From the NCBI GenBank assembly GCA_963812945.1, contig CAWEXD010000008.1:2418001-2482000 (forward strand): a stretch of DNA of 64,000 nt. The letters are read 5' to 3'. Source of the DNA: DASRDR01 sp963812945 [NCBI: uncultured Candidatus Rokubacteria bacterium] (GTDB taxonomy: Bacteria > Methylomirabilota > Methylomirabilia > Rokubacteriales). The notes beneath the pieces are model-generated. The model was not told the DNA's origin. It saw nothing but the letters and a program-made list of their open reading frames with translations, and did no database searches. The first letter of the stretch is position 1, and each line of letters opens with the position of its first letter. Shown piece after piece: positions 14,630 through 23,821 of this stretch. The translations under genes and the position numbers were made by a program.

Positions 14630-15943
14630 ATGAGTGCGTGGCGTGTCTCGAGCCTGGGGCTGTGGTGCCTTGTGCTGTCGATCATCGTGCTGACGGCCGG
14701 GCGCGCCGCATCCGCGAAGACCGAGCTGGAGTTTTGGCATGCCCAGCCGGGCGCGAACGGTCAGCGCCTTGTTGAACTGGTCCACCGGTTCAACGCTTCC
14801 CAAACCCAGTATTTCGTGAAGGACCTGTACAACCGTGCGGGCGGCGGAGCGCTTCAGTCCGTCATCGCTGCCTACCGGGCTAAGCGGTCTCCTCACGTGG
14901 CGCTGATCCCCGACGCCGGTACCCAGGTCATGCTGCTCTCCGGAGCAATCGTTCCCGTATCGCAGCTGCTCCAAGATCATGGCACCGCGCTAGAGGGCAG
15001 GAGCTTTCTCGAGCCCATCAAGGCTTGCTACGTAAAGGATGGCCTGCTCAACGCGATGCCCATGAGCCCGACGGTGCAGATCCTTTTCTACAACCGTGAT
15101 GCCTTTCGGCGGGCGGGCCTACCGCTCAGACCGCCGTCGACGTTCGACGAGATCGAGGTGGCGGCCACCCGCGTGATGGCGACCGGAGCGGCGAAGTGCG
15201 GCCTCGCCACGGCCTGGCCGTCTCCGCTCATCGAGACGCTCCATGCCTGGAATGGCCAGCGGGTGGCCGACCAGCAGGACGGTATGGCAGGGCTCTCCAC
15301 CACTCTCCTGATCAACGGCGCCTTCGGGACCAAGCTTTGGGAGACCTTGCTGCGGTGGCAACAGGCAGGCCTGTACACCTATGGGGGGCGAAGTCGCCAG
15401 GCTGAGCTCCTCTTCACGAGCGGACAGTGCGCCATCGTGACAACCGGCGCGGGTCTGATCGGCGCGCTGGAAACCGTGAAGTTCGACTGGGGCACCGGAC
15501 AGCTCCCACGCATGGTCGGGTATCCGCCCGGTGCTTCCTACGTCCAGGGGTCCGCGCTCTGGGTCATGAAGGGGCACGGGCCGTCGGAGTACCGGGGAGT
15601 CGCCCGATTCCTGGAGTTCGTGGGTCGCATCGAGCAGCAGGCCTGGTGGCACCGTTCGACGGGCTATCTGCCGGTGTCGCAGGAAGCCCTGCGGCAGCTT
15701 CGAGCGGAAGGGTGGTTCGCAGCGCGCCCAGGGTACGCCCCGGTCCTCAGCCATCTCGAGGGCGGCGAGGGGACGGCCTCTCCTCGGTGCCTTCGAATCG
15801 GCAACATGGCCGGTGTTCGCGACGCCATCGAAGCCGAGCTCGAGGCCGTGCTCGCCGGCCACAAGGCGCCGAAGGAGGGGGTCGATAGCGCTGTGAGGCG
15901 CAGCAACGATCTCCTGAGGGAGTTCGCCGACCTCTACCGATGA
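14630..15943 (+). CDS. ugpB: Glycerol-3-phosphate-type ABC substrate-binding protein
   Basis: A 437-residue periplasmic binding protein with signal peptide (LVLSIIVLTAGRAASA, cleavage near residue 28). The mature start is LEFWHAQPGANGQRLVELV. Several blocks match E. coli UgpB closely: LFYNRDAFRRAGLPLRPP, AAKCGLATAWPSPLIETLHAWNG (quoted to show KCG and WNG positions), GSALWVMKGHGPSEYRGVA, WWHRSTGYLPVSQEALRQ and CLRIGNMAGVR. UgpB binds sn-glycerol-3-phosphate or glycerophosphodiesters, so that ligand class is the best guess. The ribosome site AAGGAG lies 6 bp before ATG 14630. It is followed by its two permeases with a 4-bp overlap. Confidence 0.9.
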   Translation: MSAWRVSSLGLWCLVLSIIVLTAGRAASAKTELEFWHAQPGANGQRLVELVHRFNASQTQYFVKDLYNRAGGGALQSVIAAYRAKRSPHVALIPDAGTQVMLLSGAIVPVSQLLQDHGTALEGRSFLEPIKACYVKDGLLNAMPMSPTVQILFYNRDAFRRAGLPLRPPSTFDEIEVAATRVMATGAAKCGLATAWPSPLIETLHAWNGQRVADQQDGMAGLSTTLLINGAFGTKLWETLLRWQQAGLYTYGGRSRQAELLFTSGQCAIVTTGAGLIGALETVKFDWGTGQLPRMVGYPPGASYVQGSALWVMKGHGPSEYRGVARFLEFVGRIEQQAWWHRSTGYLPVSQEALRQLRAEGWFAARPGYAPVLSHLEGGEGTASPRCLRIGNMAGVRDAIEAELEAVLAGHKAPKEGVDSAVRRSNDLLREFADLYR

Positions 15944-16863
15944 CGGTGGGCGGTCCTGGTCGCGTGGCGCCGTCTTCACGGCTGACACGCGCGACATTCC
16001 GGAACCGTCAGCTTCCCTATCTCCTCGTTCTCCCACAAGTCGTGGTGGTCCTCGTGTTCTTCGTTTGGCCGGGGCTGGAGTCGATGCGCCTCGCCTTCTA
16101 CCGCACGTCGCCCTTCGGCGATCGCCTCATGTTCGTGGGCATCGAGAACTTCACGCAACTGCTTGGCTCCGAAAGGTATCTTCGGAGCATCCTGGCCAGC
16201 GGGCTCTTCGCAAGCGGAGTGACCGTCGGGGGCCTCACGATCTCCCTTGGCCTTGCCCTGCTGGCGAATCAGAGCGTCCGAGGCCGCACCTTCTACCGCG
16301 CGGCCCTCCTCTGGCCATATGGCCTCGCGCCCGCGGTAGCCGGCGTCATCTGGCTCTTCATCTTTCATCCCGCCTACGGAGTGGTGCCGTACGCGGTGGA
16401 CGCGCTCGTCTCGGTGAGGCTGAACTGGCTGGTCCACGGGTGGGTAGCCATGGTGATGATCATGGCCGCTGCCATCTGGAAGCAGCTTGGATACAACATC
16501 GCACTGTTCCTCGCAGCGCTGCAGGCGATCCCGCCCTCAGTCCTCGAGGCGGCTCACGTCGACGGGGCAGACGCGCTGGACCGCTTTCGGCGCATCGTGT
16601 TCCCGCTGCTGTGGCCAGTCACGTTCTTCCTCATGGTGATGAACATAGCGTTCGCCTTCTTCGACACGTTCGGGCTGGTTCACACCGTGACCCAGGGAGG
16701 CCCCGGCGGCGCCACCGAGATCCTCGTGTACAAGGCATACCGGGACGGCTTCATGAACCACCAGCTCGGGTCGGCGGCGGCGCAGTCGGTCCTCCTCATG
16801 ATTCTCGTCATCGGACTCACAGTCCTCCAGTTTCGCTACGGCGAGCGCCGGGTCACCTACTGA
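15940..16863 (+). CDS. ugpA: Glycerol-3-phosphate-type ABC permease
   Basis: A 307-residue inner-membrane permease with about six helices, first at YLLVLPQVVVVLVFFVWPGL. The ATPase-docking EAA loop is VLEAAHVDGADALDRFRRIVFPLL. FFDTFGLVHTVTQGGPGGAT is a block typical of UgpA. It overlaps the ugpB stop by 4 bp (ATGA) and precedes ugpE by 15 bp. It forms the channel with UgpE. The ATPase partner is missing from the locus. Confidence 0.9.
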   Translation: MTVGGPGRVAPSSRLTRATFRNRQLPYLLVLPQVVVVLVFFVWPGLESMRLAFYRTSPFGDRLMFVGIENFTQLLGSERYLRSILASGLFASGVTVGGLTISLGLALLANQSVRGRTFYRAALLWPYGLAPAVAGVIWLFIFHPAYGVVPYAVDALVSVRLNWLVHGWVAMVMIMAAAIWKQLGYNIALFLAALQAIPPSVLEAAHVDGADALDRFRRIVFPLLWPVTFFLMVMNIAFAFFDTFGLVHTVTQGGPGGATEILVYKAYRDGFMNHQLGSAAAQSVLLMILVIGLTVLQFRYGERRVTY

Positions 16864-16878
16864 GGGGCCCGCACGCCC

Positions 16879-17772
16879 ATGGACCCAAGGACCGGGCAGT
16901 ACGGACCAAGAGCCCGCGCCGAGGCGCTGGGGATCTCGGAGTGGAGAGTCCGGCATCGGGTGAAGCGGGCCCTCGTGCACGCCGGCCTGCTGACCGCGGT
17001 CGCGGCAATCGCCGCGCCCGTCTATTACGCGTTCGTGATCAGCACGCAGAGCCTGTCCGAGGTCACTGCTTCCCCGCCGGGCATCGTCCCATCGGGACAC
17101 GGGTGGGCCAACTATGCGGCTGCCTGGGAACGGATCAATCTCGGCCGACTCCTCTTGAACAGCTTCGTGATCGCCGTGAGCGTCGCTCTGGGGAAGATCG
17201 TCCTCGCGATCCTGGCCGCATTCGCCGTCGTGTACTTCGACTTTCGTGGAAGGCAGGCGGTGTTCTGGCTGATCCTAGTCACGCTCATGCTACCGCTTCC
17301 CGCACGTCTGGTTGGAACCTACGAACTGATGGCCACCCTGGGTTGGTTGGACAGCTACGTCGGATTGACCATCCCCCTGATGGCGTCAGCCACGGCAACG
17401 TTCTTGCTCCGGCAGATCTTCCGGACCATTCCCGACCATCTGGCGGATGCGGCGCAGATCGACGGAGCCGGGCCGATGCGCTTCCTGTGCTCGATCCTGG
17501 TCCCCATATCCTGGACGCACATCGTGGCCCTCTTCCTCGTCCTGTTCGTCCTCGGCTGGAACCAGTATCTTTGGCCGCTCATGATGACTCGCTCGGAGAA
17601 CATGCGGACCGTCGTGATCGGCATCGACCGTCTGATCCCGCACGGCGGCGGCCAGGCTGACGAGTGGAACCTGGTCATGGCCGCCTCCATGATCGCGCTT
17701 CTGCCTCCGGTTCTGATCATCCTGTTCTTGCAGCGATGGTTCGTTCGTGGCGTGATCGAGATCCAGGAGTAA
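16879..17772 (+). CDS. ugpE: Glycerol-3-phosphate-type ABC permease
   Basis: A 297-residue inner-membrane permease, partner of UgpA. Helices start at HAGLLTAVAAIAAPVYYAF; the EAA loop reads HLADAAQIDGAGPMRFLCS. The block FVLGWNQYLWPLMMTRSENM is a strong UgpE signature, followed by a last helix LPPVLIILFLQRWFVRG. It has an unusual hydrophilic N-terminal extension of about 30 residues before the first helix. No ATP-binding gene follows; the next gene is a glycosyltransferase 33 bp downstream. UgpC could be encoded elsewhere or shared with the sugar transporter at the window start. Confidence 0.9.
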   Translation: MDPRTGQYGPRARAEALGISEWRVRHRVKRALVHAGLLTAVAAIAAPVYYAFVISTQSLSEVTASPPGIVPSGHGWANYAAAWERINLGRLLLNSFVIAVSVALGKIVLAILAAFAVVYFDFRGRQAVFWLILVTLMLPLPARLVGTYELMATLGWLDSYVGLTIPLMASATATFLLRQIFRTIPDHLADAAQIDGAGPMRFLCSILVPISWTHIVALFLVLFVLGWNQYLWPLMMTRSENMRTVVIGIDRLIPHGGGQADEWNLVMAASMIALLPPVLIILFLQRWFVRGVIEIQE

Positions 17773-17805
17773 CCGACGGGCCGCACACGGTGGCAGCGGC
17801 ATCTT

Positions 17806-18975
17806 ATGACGCATGACGGCGGCGGCACGCGCTCACGGGCCGGCCCTCGCTCGCTACTCGTCGTGCTCCGGTCCATGCGCGAAGGGGGCACCCACCGCCT
17901 GGTGACAACGCTGCTCCGTCACCTGGACCGCCGGAGATTCGAGCCCTCGCTGGCCGTGTTCGATCGAGGAGAATCGCGCCCGGCGGATGTTGCCCCCGAC
18001 GTTCCCCTCCGCGACTTGGGTCTGGGGTCCACTCGCGGAATCCCGGGAGTCTTGCGGGGCGCCGTCGCGCTTCGCTCCCTCCTACGGCGCGTCGAACCAG
18101 ACGTCGTCGTAGCGCTCGACTACGAGGCCCGCCTTGCCGCCGTCACCGCATGCCGCGCATGGTTCCCGGAGACGCCGGTGGTCATGGTCCTGACGTCCCA
18201 CCTGTCGACATGGTGGGCGATACGGCGGACCCCCCGCCGCCAGCAACTCCTCCACACGTGGCTGTCCCCCCTCGCCCGTCGCATTGTCGTCGTGTCCGCG
18301 GGCATCAAGCAGGACCTCGAACGACACACCCGTGTTCAAGGTGACCGGATTCGGGTGATTCCGACGCCCTGCGACATCGAGCGCGTCCAGCGGCTAGCCG
18401 TCGACGCGCCGGCAGTGCCGTTCGACTGGAACGTGCCGACGGTGGTCGCCGCGGGTCGTCTCCTCCCTGCGAAGGGTGTGTCTCACCTGCTCCAGGCATT
18501 TGCCCTCGTGGCCCGTGCGCGCCCCTGCCAATTGGTGATCCTCGGAGAAGGCCCTGAGCGGGACGCCCTGACTCGGGAGGTAGCCGACCTCGGCCTCCCG
18601 TCGCGCGTATTCATGCCCGGCTTCCAGCCGAACCCCTTCGCCTTCATCGCCCGCGCCCGCGTCTTCGCGCATGCCTCGCTGCTCGAGGGGCTTCCCAACG
18701 TCCTCCTCGAAGCGATGGCCTGCGGTACACCCGTCGTCAGTACCGACTGCCCGTCCGGGCCCCGCGAGATCATCACCCCCGGGGTCGACGGCGTGCTCGT
18801 CCCCACGGCCGACCCTCCCGCGCTCGCTGACGCGCTGGGGCGCGTGCTCGAGGACGCGGCCCTTCGAGAGCGCCTGGCCAAGTGCGCGGCGGTGCGTGTT
18901 CGAGCCTTCTCTGCCGATGCGATCGCGCGTGCGTACGAGGACGTGCTGGAAGAGGTGGTCCTTAGGCGCGCGTAG
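17806..18975 (+). CDS. Glycosyltransferase, GT4 family
   Basis: A 389-residue GT-B enzyme. The N-terminal glycine-rich loop is MREGGTHRLVTTLLRHLD; the C-terminal donor domain has VVAAGRLLPAKGVSHLLQAF, LVILGEGPERDALTRE, and the E-x7-E motif ASLLEGLPNVLLEAMACGTP followed by VVSTDCPSGPREI. The last block is typical of GT4 enzymes resembling N-acetylgalactosamine or poly-glycerol-phosphate-type transferases. It sits at the 3' end of the ugp cluster, so two glycosyltransferases bracket the transporter. It is cytoplasmic and membrane-associated by family. Sugar donor and acceptor are unknown. Confidence 0.9.
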   Translation: MTHDGGGTRSRAGPRSLLVVLRSMREGGTHRLVTTLLRHLDRRRFEPSLAVFDRGESRPADVAPDVPLRDLGLGSTRGIPGVLRGAVALRSLLRRVEPDVVVALDYEARLAAVTACRAWFPETPVVMVLTSHLSTWWAIRRTPRRQQLLHTWLSPLARRIVVVSAGIKQDLERHTRVQGDRIRVIPTPCDIERVQRLAVDAPAVPFDWNVPTVVAAGRLLPAKGVSHLLQAFALVARARPCQLVILGEGPERDALTREVADLGLPSRVFMPGFQPNPFAFIARARVFAHASLLEGLPNVLLEAMACGTPVVSTDCPSGPREIITPGVDGVLVPTADPPALADALGRVLEDAALRERLAKCAAVRVRAFSADAIARAYEDVLEEVVLRRA

Positions 18976-19089
18976 CGCCCGCCCGCGTCCCCACTCCGGG
19001 TGTCCTTCACCGACCTCGGCGGGCCGCTTGTCGGGCGTGCTGATGGTGCGGTACGGTCGACGCGGGCACGCGGGCGAAGGAGGACAGTC

Positions 19090-20060
19090 ATGAACGCGAC
19101 CGGGCAGGCTCCCACCATGCTTGGATCTCTGGCCTCCTTGCCGCCGCCTGGCTCGGCTTGACGGCCGGGCCCGTCGGCGCTCAGCCCAAGATCCCGAAGC
19201 TGCCGCTCGAGTTCTACGACTTCGCCGTGGAGAAGGTCGGTGGCACGTTCGCGATCCTTCGGTTCAGGTCGCACAATGCGGTTGTGCCCGCAGTGGCGGC
19301 GAGCCAGCGGACGCTGACGATCAAGCCCGGCGGAAAGGAGTTCGGCAACCCGGCGGCGGGCATCGAGAGCCTCTCCTTTCCCTTCCTCTCGCCCGAGACG
19401 ACGCGGCACCGGGTCACCCTGGAGAATCTCAGGCCCGGCACGAACTACTTCCTGGGGATCATCGGCCATCGAAAGTCGGGCGAGACGCGTCTGCCCGTGC
19501 TGAACATCAAGCTCACGACCCTCTACCGGAGGCGGAAGGTCGTCTTCGACCGGATCGAGGTGATCGACGACAGCGATGACCTGAGCGATGGCGAGTTCCT
19601 CTTCGGCTTCTTTGCGTATGACGGCGAGGTCCCGGGCGACACTCCCCCGCTGGCGGAACTGCAGTATCCGCGCCACTACTACGCGCCCATCGCCGGCCTG
19701 GTGCCGATGGTCAAGATCGGCTCCGGAGAGAGCCGAACGATTCCGGACGGCCCGGCGATGAGCTTTCTGTTCGCGAAGAGAGAGCTGAATCTGGAGGCAA
19801 CGGGCCTCGACAATGACAATGGCGGCTCGTGCGGCAAGCTGTTGCTGGTCGCTCCTCACACGGGCTCCGGCTCCAACTCGTGCGGGGACTTCGCCACGGC
19901 CCACCGGACAATCACCTTCGAGAACCGGACGCGCATGAGCGACGGGGCCTCGCCCGACCGGCAGGAACGCCACCGGATCCCGTTCGTCCTCCACGCGCAC
20001 CCGACCAAGGTGAGCCTCGAGTTCAAGGTGCGCGGGTTCGTGGACGTGTCCTACGAGTAG
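19090..20060 (+). CDS. Secreted protein of unknown function with frameshifted signal peptide
   Basis: The ATG at 19090 has a strong GGAGG ribosome site, but its frame ends at a TGA after 23 codons. The body of the gene is in another frame: from about 19122 it reads WISGLLAAAWLGLTAGPVGA, a clear signal-peptide core, then a mature domain of about 290 residues to 20060. A one-base indel between 19092 and 19121 would join them. The mature part has GTFAILRFRSHN, TLENLRPGTNYFLGIIG (like a fibronectin type III strand) and a central acidic stretch DDSDDLSDGEFLFGFFAYDG. The family is not recognised; it probably faces the periplasm or is exported. It could be a sequencing error or a real mutation; TTG 19158 is the only alternative start in frame. 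Confidence 0.65.
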
Positions 20061-20202
20061 GTGTCGCGCGGTTCCCGAGGCACGCGGCGGCATCGTCGCG
20101 GCTCCGCTCCCGTCGACCCGGTCACCCGTCCATGCCGGTCTGGAGGTATGATGGCCTCGGGCCCGCCCGCTGGGATCCGCCACGAGAGCCGAGGGAGCGT
20201 CG

Positions 20203-20742
20203 ATGACCGTCGTCCACGTGAGGTTCACCTGCGCCGAGGACTACCTGGCGCGCCGTGAGCCCGTTCGCGCGGCTCACATCGAGCGCCTGCTACGCCTCAG
20301 GGCGGCCGGCCTGCTCGTGGCCGGCGGGCCGGCGCCGGACGGCCACAGCGCGGAGCTCTTCTACCGGGTGCCGCACAAGGACGCCCTGCGCGCGGTCGTG
20401 GAGGAGGACCCCTACCACCAGGTCGGGGCGTGGACGGCCTGCGTGGCCCGGGGCTTCGAGACATTCGTCGATCCGTGGGAGCCCGGCCCGCCCGTGGTCC
20501 TGGACGGCTCGCGGCCCGCCACGGTCGTCGAGGGGCCCTCGGCCGACCGGGACATGGCTCAGCTCGCGCTCGTCGAGCTGCGCGGCGCGGGCCGCGTCGT
20601 CTTCGGGGGCTTCCTCCCCGATGGCGAGACGCTGGCCGTGGCCATGACGCCCGACGCGGACGTGGCGACCGGCTGGCTTGCCGAGACCGGTTCCTGGAAG
20701 CCCGCGGATCTCACCGTGCGACCCTGGCTCTACGTCATCTGA
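20203..20742 (+). CDS. YciI-like protein, two tandem domains
   Basis: A 179-residue soluble protein containing two ferredoxin-like YCII-related halves. The first half has the family pattern R-x-A-H-I-E-R-L and AAGLLVAGGPAPDG, ending with DPYHQVGAWTACVARGFE, where His and Asp residues form the supposed active site. The second half repeats the fold (LVELRGAGRVVFGGFLPDGE) but has lost the histidine, so only one site may remain. The function of YCII proteins is mostly unknown. The start ATG 20203 has GAGGGAGCG upstream. The UroD-like gene follows 19 bp later on the same strand. Confidence 0.75.
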   Translation: MTVVHVRFTCAEDYLARREPVRAAHIERLLRLRAAGLLVAGGPAPDGHSAELFYRVPHKDALRAVVEEDPYHQVGAWTACVARGFETFVDPWEPGPPVVLDGSRPATVVEGPSADRDMAQLALVELRGAGRVVFGGFLPDGETLAVAMTPDADVATGWLAETGSWKPADLTVRPWLYVI

Positions 20743-20761
20743 GTCCCGAGGGAGCGCTGTC

Positions 20762-21694
20762 ATGAGCATGACCAAGATCGAACGCGTCCGGGCCGCCCTG
20801 TCGGGAGCCGAGGTGGACCGGCCGCCGTTCAGCGTCTGGTACCACTTCGGGCTCCAGCACGCGCCGGCCGAGCGCACCGCTCAGGCCCATCTCGAGCTCT
20901 TCGAGGCCTACGGCCTCGACTGGCTCAAGGTCATGAACGACTACTCCTACCCGATGCCGCGCAACTTCGAGACCGTGAGCGAGGCCCGTGACCTCAAGCG
21001 GATCACGGCGCTCGACGTCAGGCAGGGCTCGCTCGGCGAGCAGCTCGAGGCGGTTCGGCTGATCGGGCTCGAGCTCCGGGGCAAGGCGCTCGTGGTCGAC
21101 ACGATCTTCAACGCGTGGAACACGCTGCGCCGGAGCGTCCTCAAGGAAGCGATGGGACCGCTCATGCAGGAGCACCCCGCGGAGCTCGAGGCCGCCCTGG
21201 CCGTCGTCAACGACAACCTGATCCGCTATGCGATCGCCAGCCTGCACGGCGGCGCCAACGGCATATTCTATTCCGTCCCGGCCACCGCGGAGTCGCTGAC
21301 GCTGGAGCAGTACGAGCGCTTCATGCGTCCGTTCGACGTCGCGTTCCTCGAAGCGATCCGCCCGTTCGGCGAGTGCCACATCCTCCACGCTCATGGGAGC
21401 GGGCTCTACCTGGACAGGCTCATCGACTACCAGGTCCACGCGATCTCGTGGGCGGACCGCGAGTCCGGCCCCCCGCTCACGCTGATGCGCAAGCTCACGC
21501 CCAAGGCCCTCATGGGCGGCATCGACCACACGAATTTCCCGTACACGTCGGCGGCCCGCATCCGCGAGCAGGTCCGCTCCGCCGTCACCGAGGCCGGGCC
21601 GCGGAAGCTCCTGATCGCGCCGGGCTGCGCGCTCCCGACCTACAGCTTCCCGGAGCTCATCCGCGCGGCGCGGGCCGAGGTGGGCAAGGACTGA
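20762..21694 (+). CDS. Uroporphyrinogen decarboxylase-family protein
   Basis: A 310-residue TIM-barrel protein of the UroD/MtaA/CmuA superfamily. Seen: MTKIERVRAALSGAEVDRPP at the N-terminus (typical family opening), LDWLKVMNDYSYPMP, HGGANGIFYSVPATAESLT, HILHAHGSGLYLDRLIDY and the C-terminal APGCALPTYSFPELIRAAR, where the Cys corresponds to the zinc ligand of methyltransferase-type members. It is not a housekeeping HemE, because the RPPVWxMRQAGRYLPEY motif is missing. A corrinoid or thiol methyltransferase-like role is possible, but no corrinoid protein is nearby. The start ATG 20762 follows GAGGGAGCG. Confidence 0.82.
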   Translation: MSMTKIERVRAALSGAEVDRPPFSVWYHFGLQHAPAERTAQAHLELFEAYGLDWLKVMNDYSYPMPRNFETVSEARDLKRITALDVRQGSLGEQLEAVRLIGLELRGKALVVDTIFNAWNTLRRSVLKEAMGPLMQEHPAELEAALAVVNDNLIRYAIASLHGGANGIFYSVPATAESLTLEQYERFMRPFDVAFLEAIRPFGECHILHAHGSGLYLDRLIDYQVHAISWADRESGPPLTLMRKLTPKALMGGIDHTNFPYTSAARIREQVRSAVTEAGPRKLLIAPGCALPTYSFPELIRAARAEVGKD

Positions 21695-21763
21695 CGGGGT
21701 CTCCCGGACACGACGAACGCGGGCCCGCACCGGCACCCGAGAGCGCCGGTCTAGATCGCCGCG

Positions 21764-22762
21764 ATGGCTACGCCCGTGTCCTCTCCAATGCCGACGGTGC
21801 CGCTCGGCCGCAGCCGGCGCGTCTCTCGCATCGGCCTGGGGGCGATGCCACTCTCGCTGGGCGGCCGACCGGAGCGCGAAGCGGCGAAGGCCGTCGTCCG
21901 GCGGGCGGTGGAGCTGGGCGTCACTCTCATCGACACAGCTGACGTCTATTGTCTCGGCGATCACGAGATCGGCCACAACGAGCGGCTCCTCGCCGAGGCG
22001 CTGGCCACGACGGATTCCCGAAGCCAGGTCATCGTCGCCACGAAAGGCGGTTTGACGCATCCGGGCAAGCATTGGGGACGTGACGGACGTCCGGAGCACC
22101 TGCGCTCGGCGTGCGACCGGAGCCTGGCGGCCCTGGGCGTCGAGCGAATCGACCTCTATCAGCTGCACGGCCCTGACCCCGCGGTGCCGTTTCTCGAGAG
22201 CGTCGGGGCGCTCGCCGAGCTCCAGCGCACGGGCAAGATCGCAGCGATCGGGCTGTCGAACGTGACACTGGCGCAGCTGCGTCAGGCGCAGACGCTCGCG
22301 ACCGTGACTTCGGTGCAGAACGAGTTCAACCCCTGGCGTGCGTCGTCGTGGGAGACCAAGAGATTGCTGGCGGCCTGCGATCACGAGGCCATCACGTTCC
22401 TGCCCTACTCGCCGCTCGGCGGGGATCGGCAGGTGAGCGCCATCCGCACGTGTGAGCCGCTGCGCCGGATCGCCGCGTCACTCCCGTGCTCGCCCGAAGC
22501 GCTGGTGCTCGCCTGGATCCTGTCGCGCTCCCCGACGCTCTGCGCGATTCCAGGGGCGAGCCGGATGGCCAGCATCGAGAGCAGCGTGAGCGCGGCCACG
22601 CTTCATCTCGACGCTCGAACGGCGGCGGAGGTGCGACGCGCGTTCAGGGCGTTGCCAGGGCAGGTGACGCTTGCCCAGCGCGCGCTGGGGAGGCTTCGGT
22701 CGACGGCGGGCGGTCGCCTGGGCGCGATCCTTCGGCGGGCAGGCTTCGGCGGGCGAGGCTAG
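21764..22762 (+). CDS. Aldo/keto reductase
   Basis: A 332-residue (beta/alpha)8 NADPH-dependent oxidoreductase. The catalytic tetrad is visible: Asp and Tyr in LIDTADVYCLGDHEIG, Lys in VIVATKGGLTHPG and His in DLYQLHGPDPAVPF. The NADPH end is IPGASRMASIESSVSAA. It reduces aldehydes or ketones; the substrate is not predictable. The start ATG 21764 lacks a ribosome site. The EamA-type exporter begins 12 bp after its stop on the same strand but appears to have its own -10 box inside the end of this gene. Confidence 0.9.
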   Translation: MATPVSSPMPTVPLGRSRRVSRIGLGAMPLSLGGRPEREAAKAVVRRAVELGVTLIDTADVYCLGDHEIGHNERLLAEALATTDSRSQVIVATKGGLTHPGKHWGRDGRPEHLRSACDRSLAALGVERIDLYQLHGPDPAVPFLESVGALAELQRTGKIAAIGLSNVTLAQLRQAQTLATVTSVQNEFNPWRASSWETKRLLAACDHEAITFLPYSPLGGDRQVSAIRTCEPLRRIAASLPCSPEALVLAWILSRSPTLCAIPGASRMASIESSVSAATLHLDARTAAEVRRAFRALPGQVTLAQRALGRLRSTAGGRLGAILRRAGFGGRG

Positions 22763-22765
22763 AGT
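22760..22765 (+). promoter_or_regulatory. -10 hexamer before EamA exporter
   Basis: TAGAGT overlaps the stop codon of the aldo/keto reductase; GTG 22774 follows after 8 nt with no Shine-Dalgarno. No clear -35. One of the set of start-proximal -10 boxes. Confidence 0.35.
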
Positions 22766-22773
22766 CGAGCCCC

Positions 22774-23673
22774 GTGGAGCCGTCCGCCCTGGGCGCGGGG
22801 TTCGGGATGGCGTGCGCGCTCATGTCCGCCCTCGTCTGGACCCTGATGTCGATGCTCGCCCGTGACCTCTCGAAGGAGTTTCCCAGCTTCGCCCTCAACG
22901 TGATCCGGTCCGCCGGCGGCAGCATCCTCCTGGTGCCGATCGCGCTCGCGTTCGGGAACCCCCGGTCGCTCGCCCACGTCAGCGCGCTCGCGTGGTTCTG
23001 CCTGATGATCAGCGTCCTCGCCGCGCTCGGGATCGGCGACACCGCGTTCTTCGAGAGCACGAAGCACCTGGGACTCTCCCGCGCCATGACCATCTCCACC
23101 GCCGGCTACCCCCTCCTCGCGAGCGTGCTCGCGCTCTGGTGGTTCGGCGAGCGGATCACGCTCACCGGGGCCGTCGGCTCGCTGGTGACGCTCGGCGGGC
23201 TCGCGCTCATCGTGAGCGAGGGCAGGATCGAGGCGGCCGGCTCTTCGGAGGACCAGCGGCGGGGGCTGGGCCTCGCCGTCGTCGCGGCGGTGGCCTGGGC
23301 GATCGGCGCCGCCCTGATGAAGCCGCCCGTCGGGGAGATCGACCCCCTCACGATCCAGGCCGTGCGCCTGCCGCTGAGCACGCTCGTCCTCTGGGCAACC
23401 CCGTGGGCGCGGGGCACCGCGCGCGGCCTCTGGGCGCAGCGGCGCGTGGCCGGCCGCCGCGTCGTCCTGCTCAGCGTCTTGACCGCGCTCAGCGCGGTCA
23501 CCTATCTCGCCGGGCTCAAGTACGCGGGTGTCGCCCTCGGCACCGTGCTCTCGTCCGCCTCGCCGCTCTTCGCCCTTCCGGTCGGCTTCCTGGCCTTCGG
23601 CGAGCGCGTGACCTGGCGGGCGTCGACCGGCGCGGCGCTCGCGGTTGCGGGCATCGCCATCCTGAGCCGCTGA
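22774..23673 (+). CDS. EamA/DMT-family transporter
   Basis: A 299-residue inner-membrane protein with ten predicted helices in two five-helix EamA repeats. Repeat 1 runs from MACALMSALVWTLMSMLARD to LGGLALIVSE and repeat 2 from GLGLAVVAAVAWAIGAALMK to TGAALAVAGIAILSR. The second repeat has the usual YLAGLKYAGVALGTVLSSASPLF signature. Members export amino acids, nucleosides or other metabolites; the substrate is unknown. The start GTG 22774 is placed right after the aldo/keto reductase; ATG 22807 (MACALM) is an alternative that removes the first 11 residues. Confidence 0.88.
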   Translation: MEPSALGAGFGMACALMSALVWTLMSMLARDLSKEFPSFALNVIRSAGGSILLVPIALAFGNPRSLAHVSALAWFCLMISVLAALGIGDTAFFESTKHLGLSRAMTISTAGYPLLASVLALWWFGERITLTGAVGSLVTLGGLALIVSEGRIEAAGSSEDQRRGLGLAVVAAVAWAIGAALMKPPVGEIDPLTIQAVRLPLSTLVLWATPWARGTARGLWAQRRVAGRRVVLLSVLTALSAVTYLAGLKYAGVALGTVLSSASPLFALPVGFLAFGERVTWRASTGAALAVAGIAILSR

Positions 23674-23757
23674 CGGGCGAACGGGCGCCGCCCACGACCG
23701 AGGTGGCGAGGTGGCGAGGTGGTCGCGTTTCCCGGGGTGGAGCCCGCCCGGGCAGCC

Positions 23758-23766
23758 TGCTAGCAT
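23758..23766 (+). promoter_or_regulatory. Extended -10 promoter of zinc-less dehydrogenase gene
   Basis: TGCTAGCAT: TGn followed by TAGCAT (23761-23766), about 55 nt before ATG 23822, which has its own AAGGAG site. Confidence 0.35.
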
Positions 23767-23821
23767 GCCTTCCCGTGAAGGATCACCCGAGGCCCGGTCC
23801 GTCCGGCGAAGGAGCGCACGC

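Noticed and set aside
21751-21757. TAGATC before the aldo/keto reductase as another start-proximal -10 box
   Set aside because: Only three of six bases match the consensus and no -35 is visible, so it was left out of the leaderless set.
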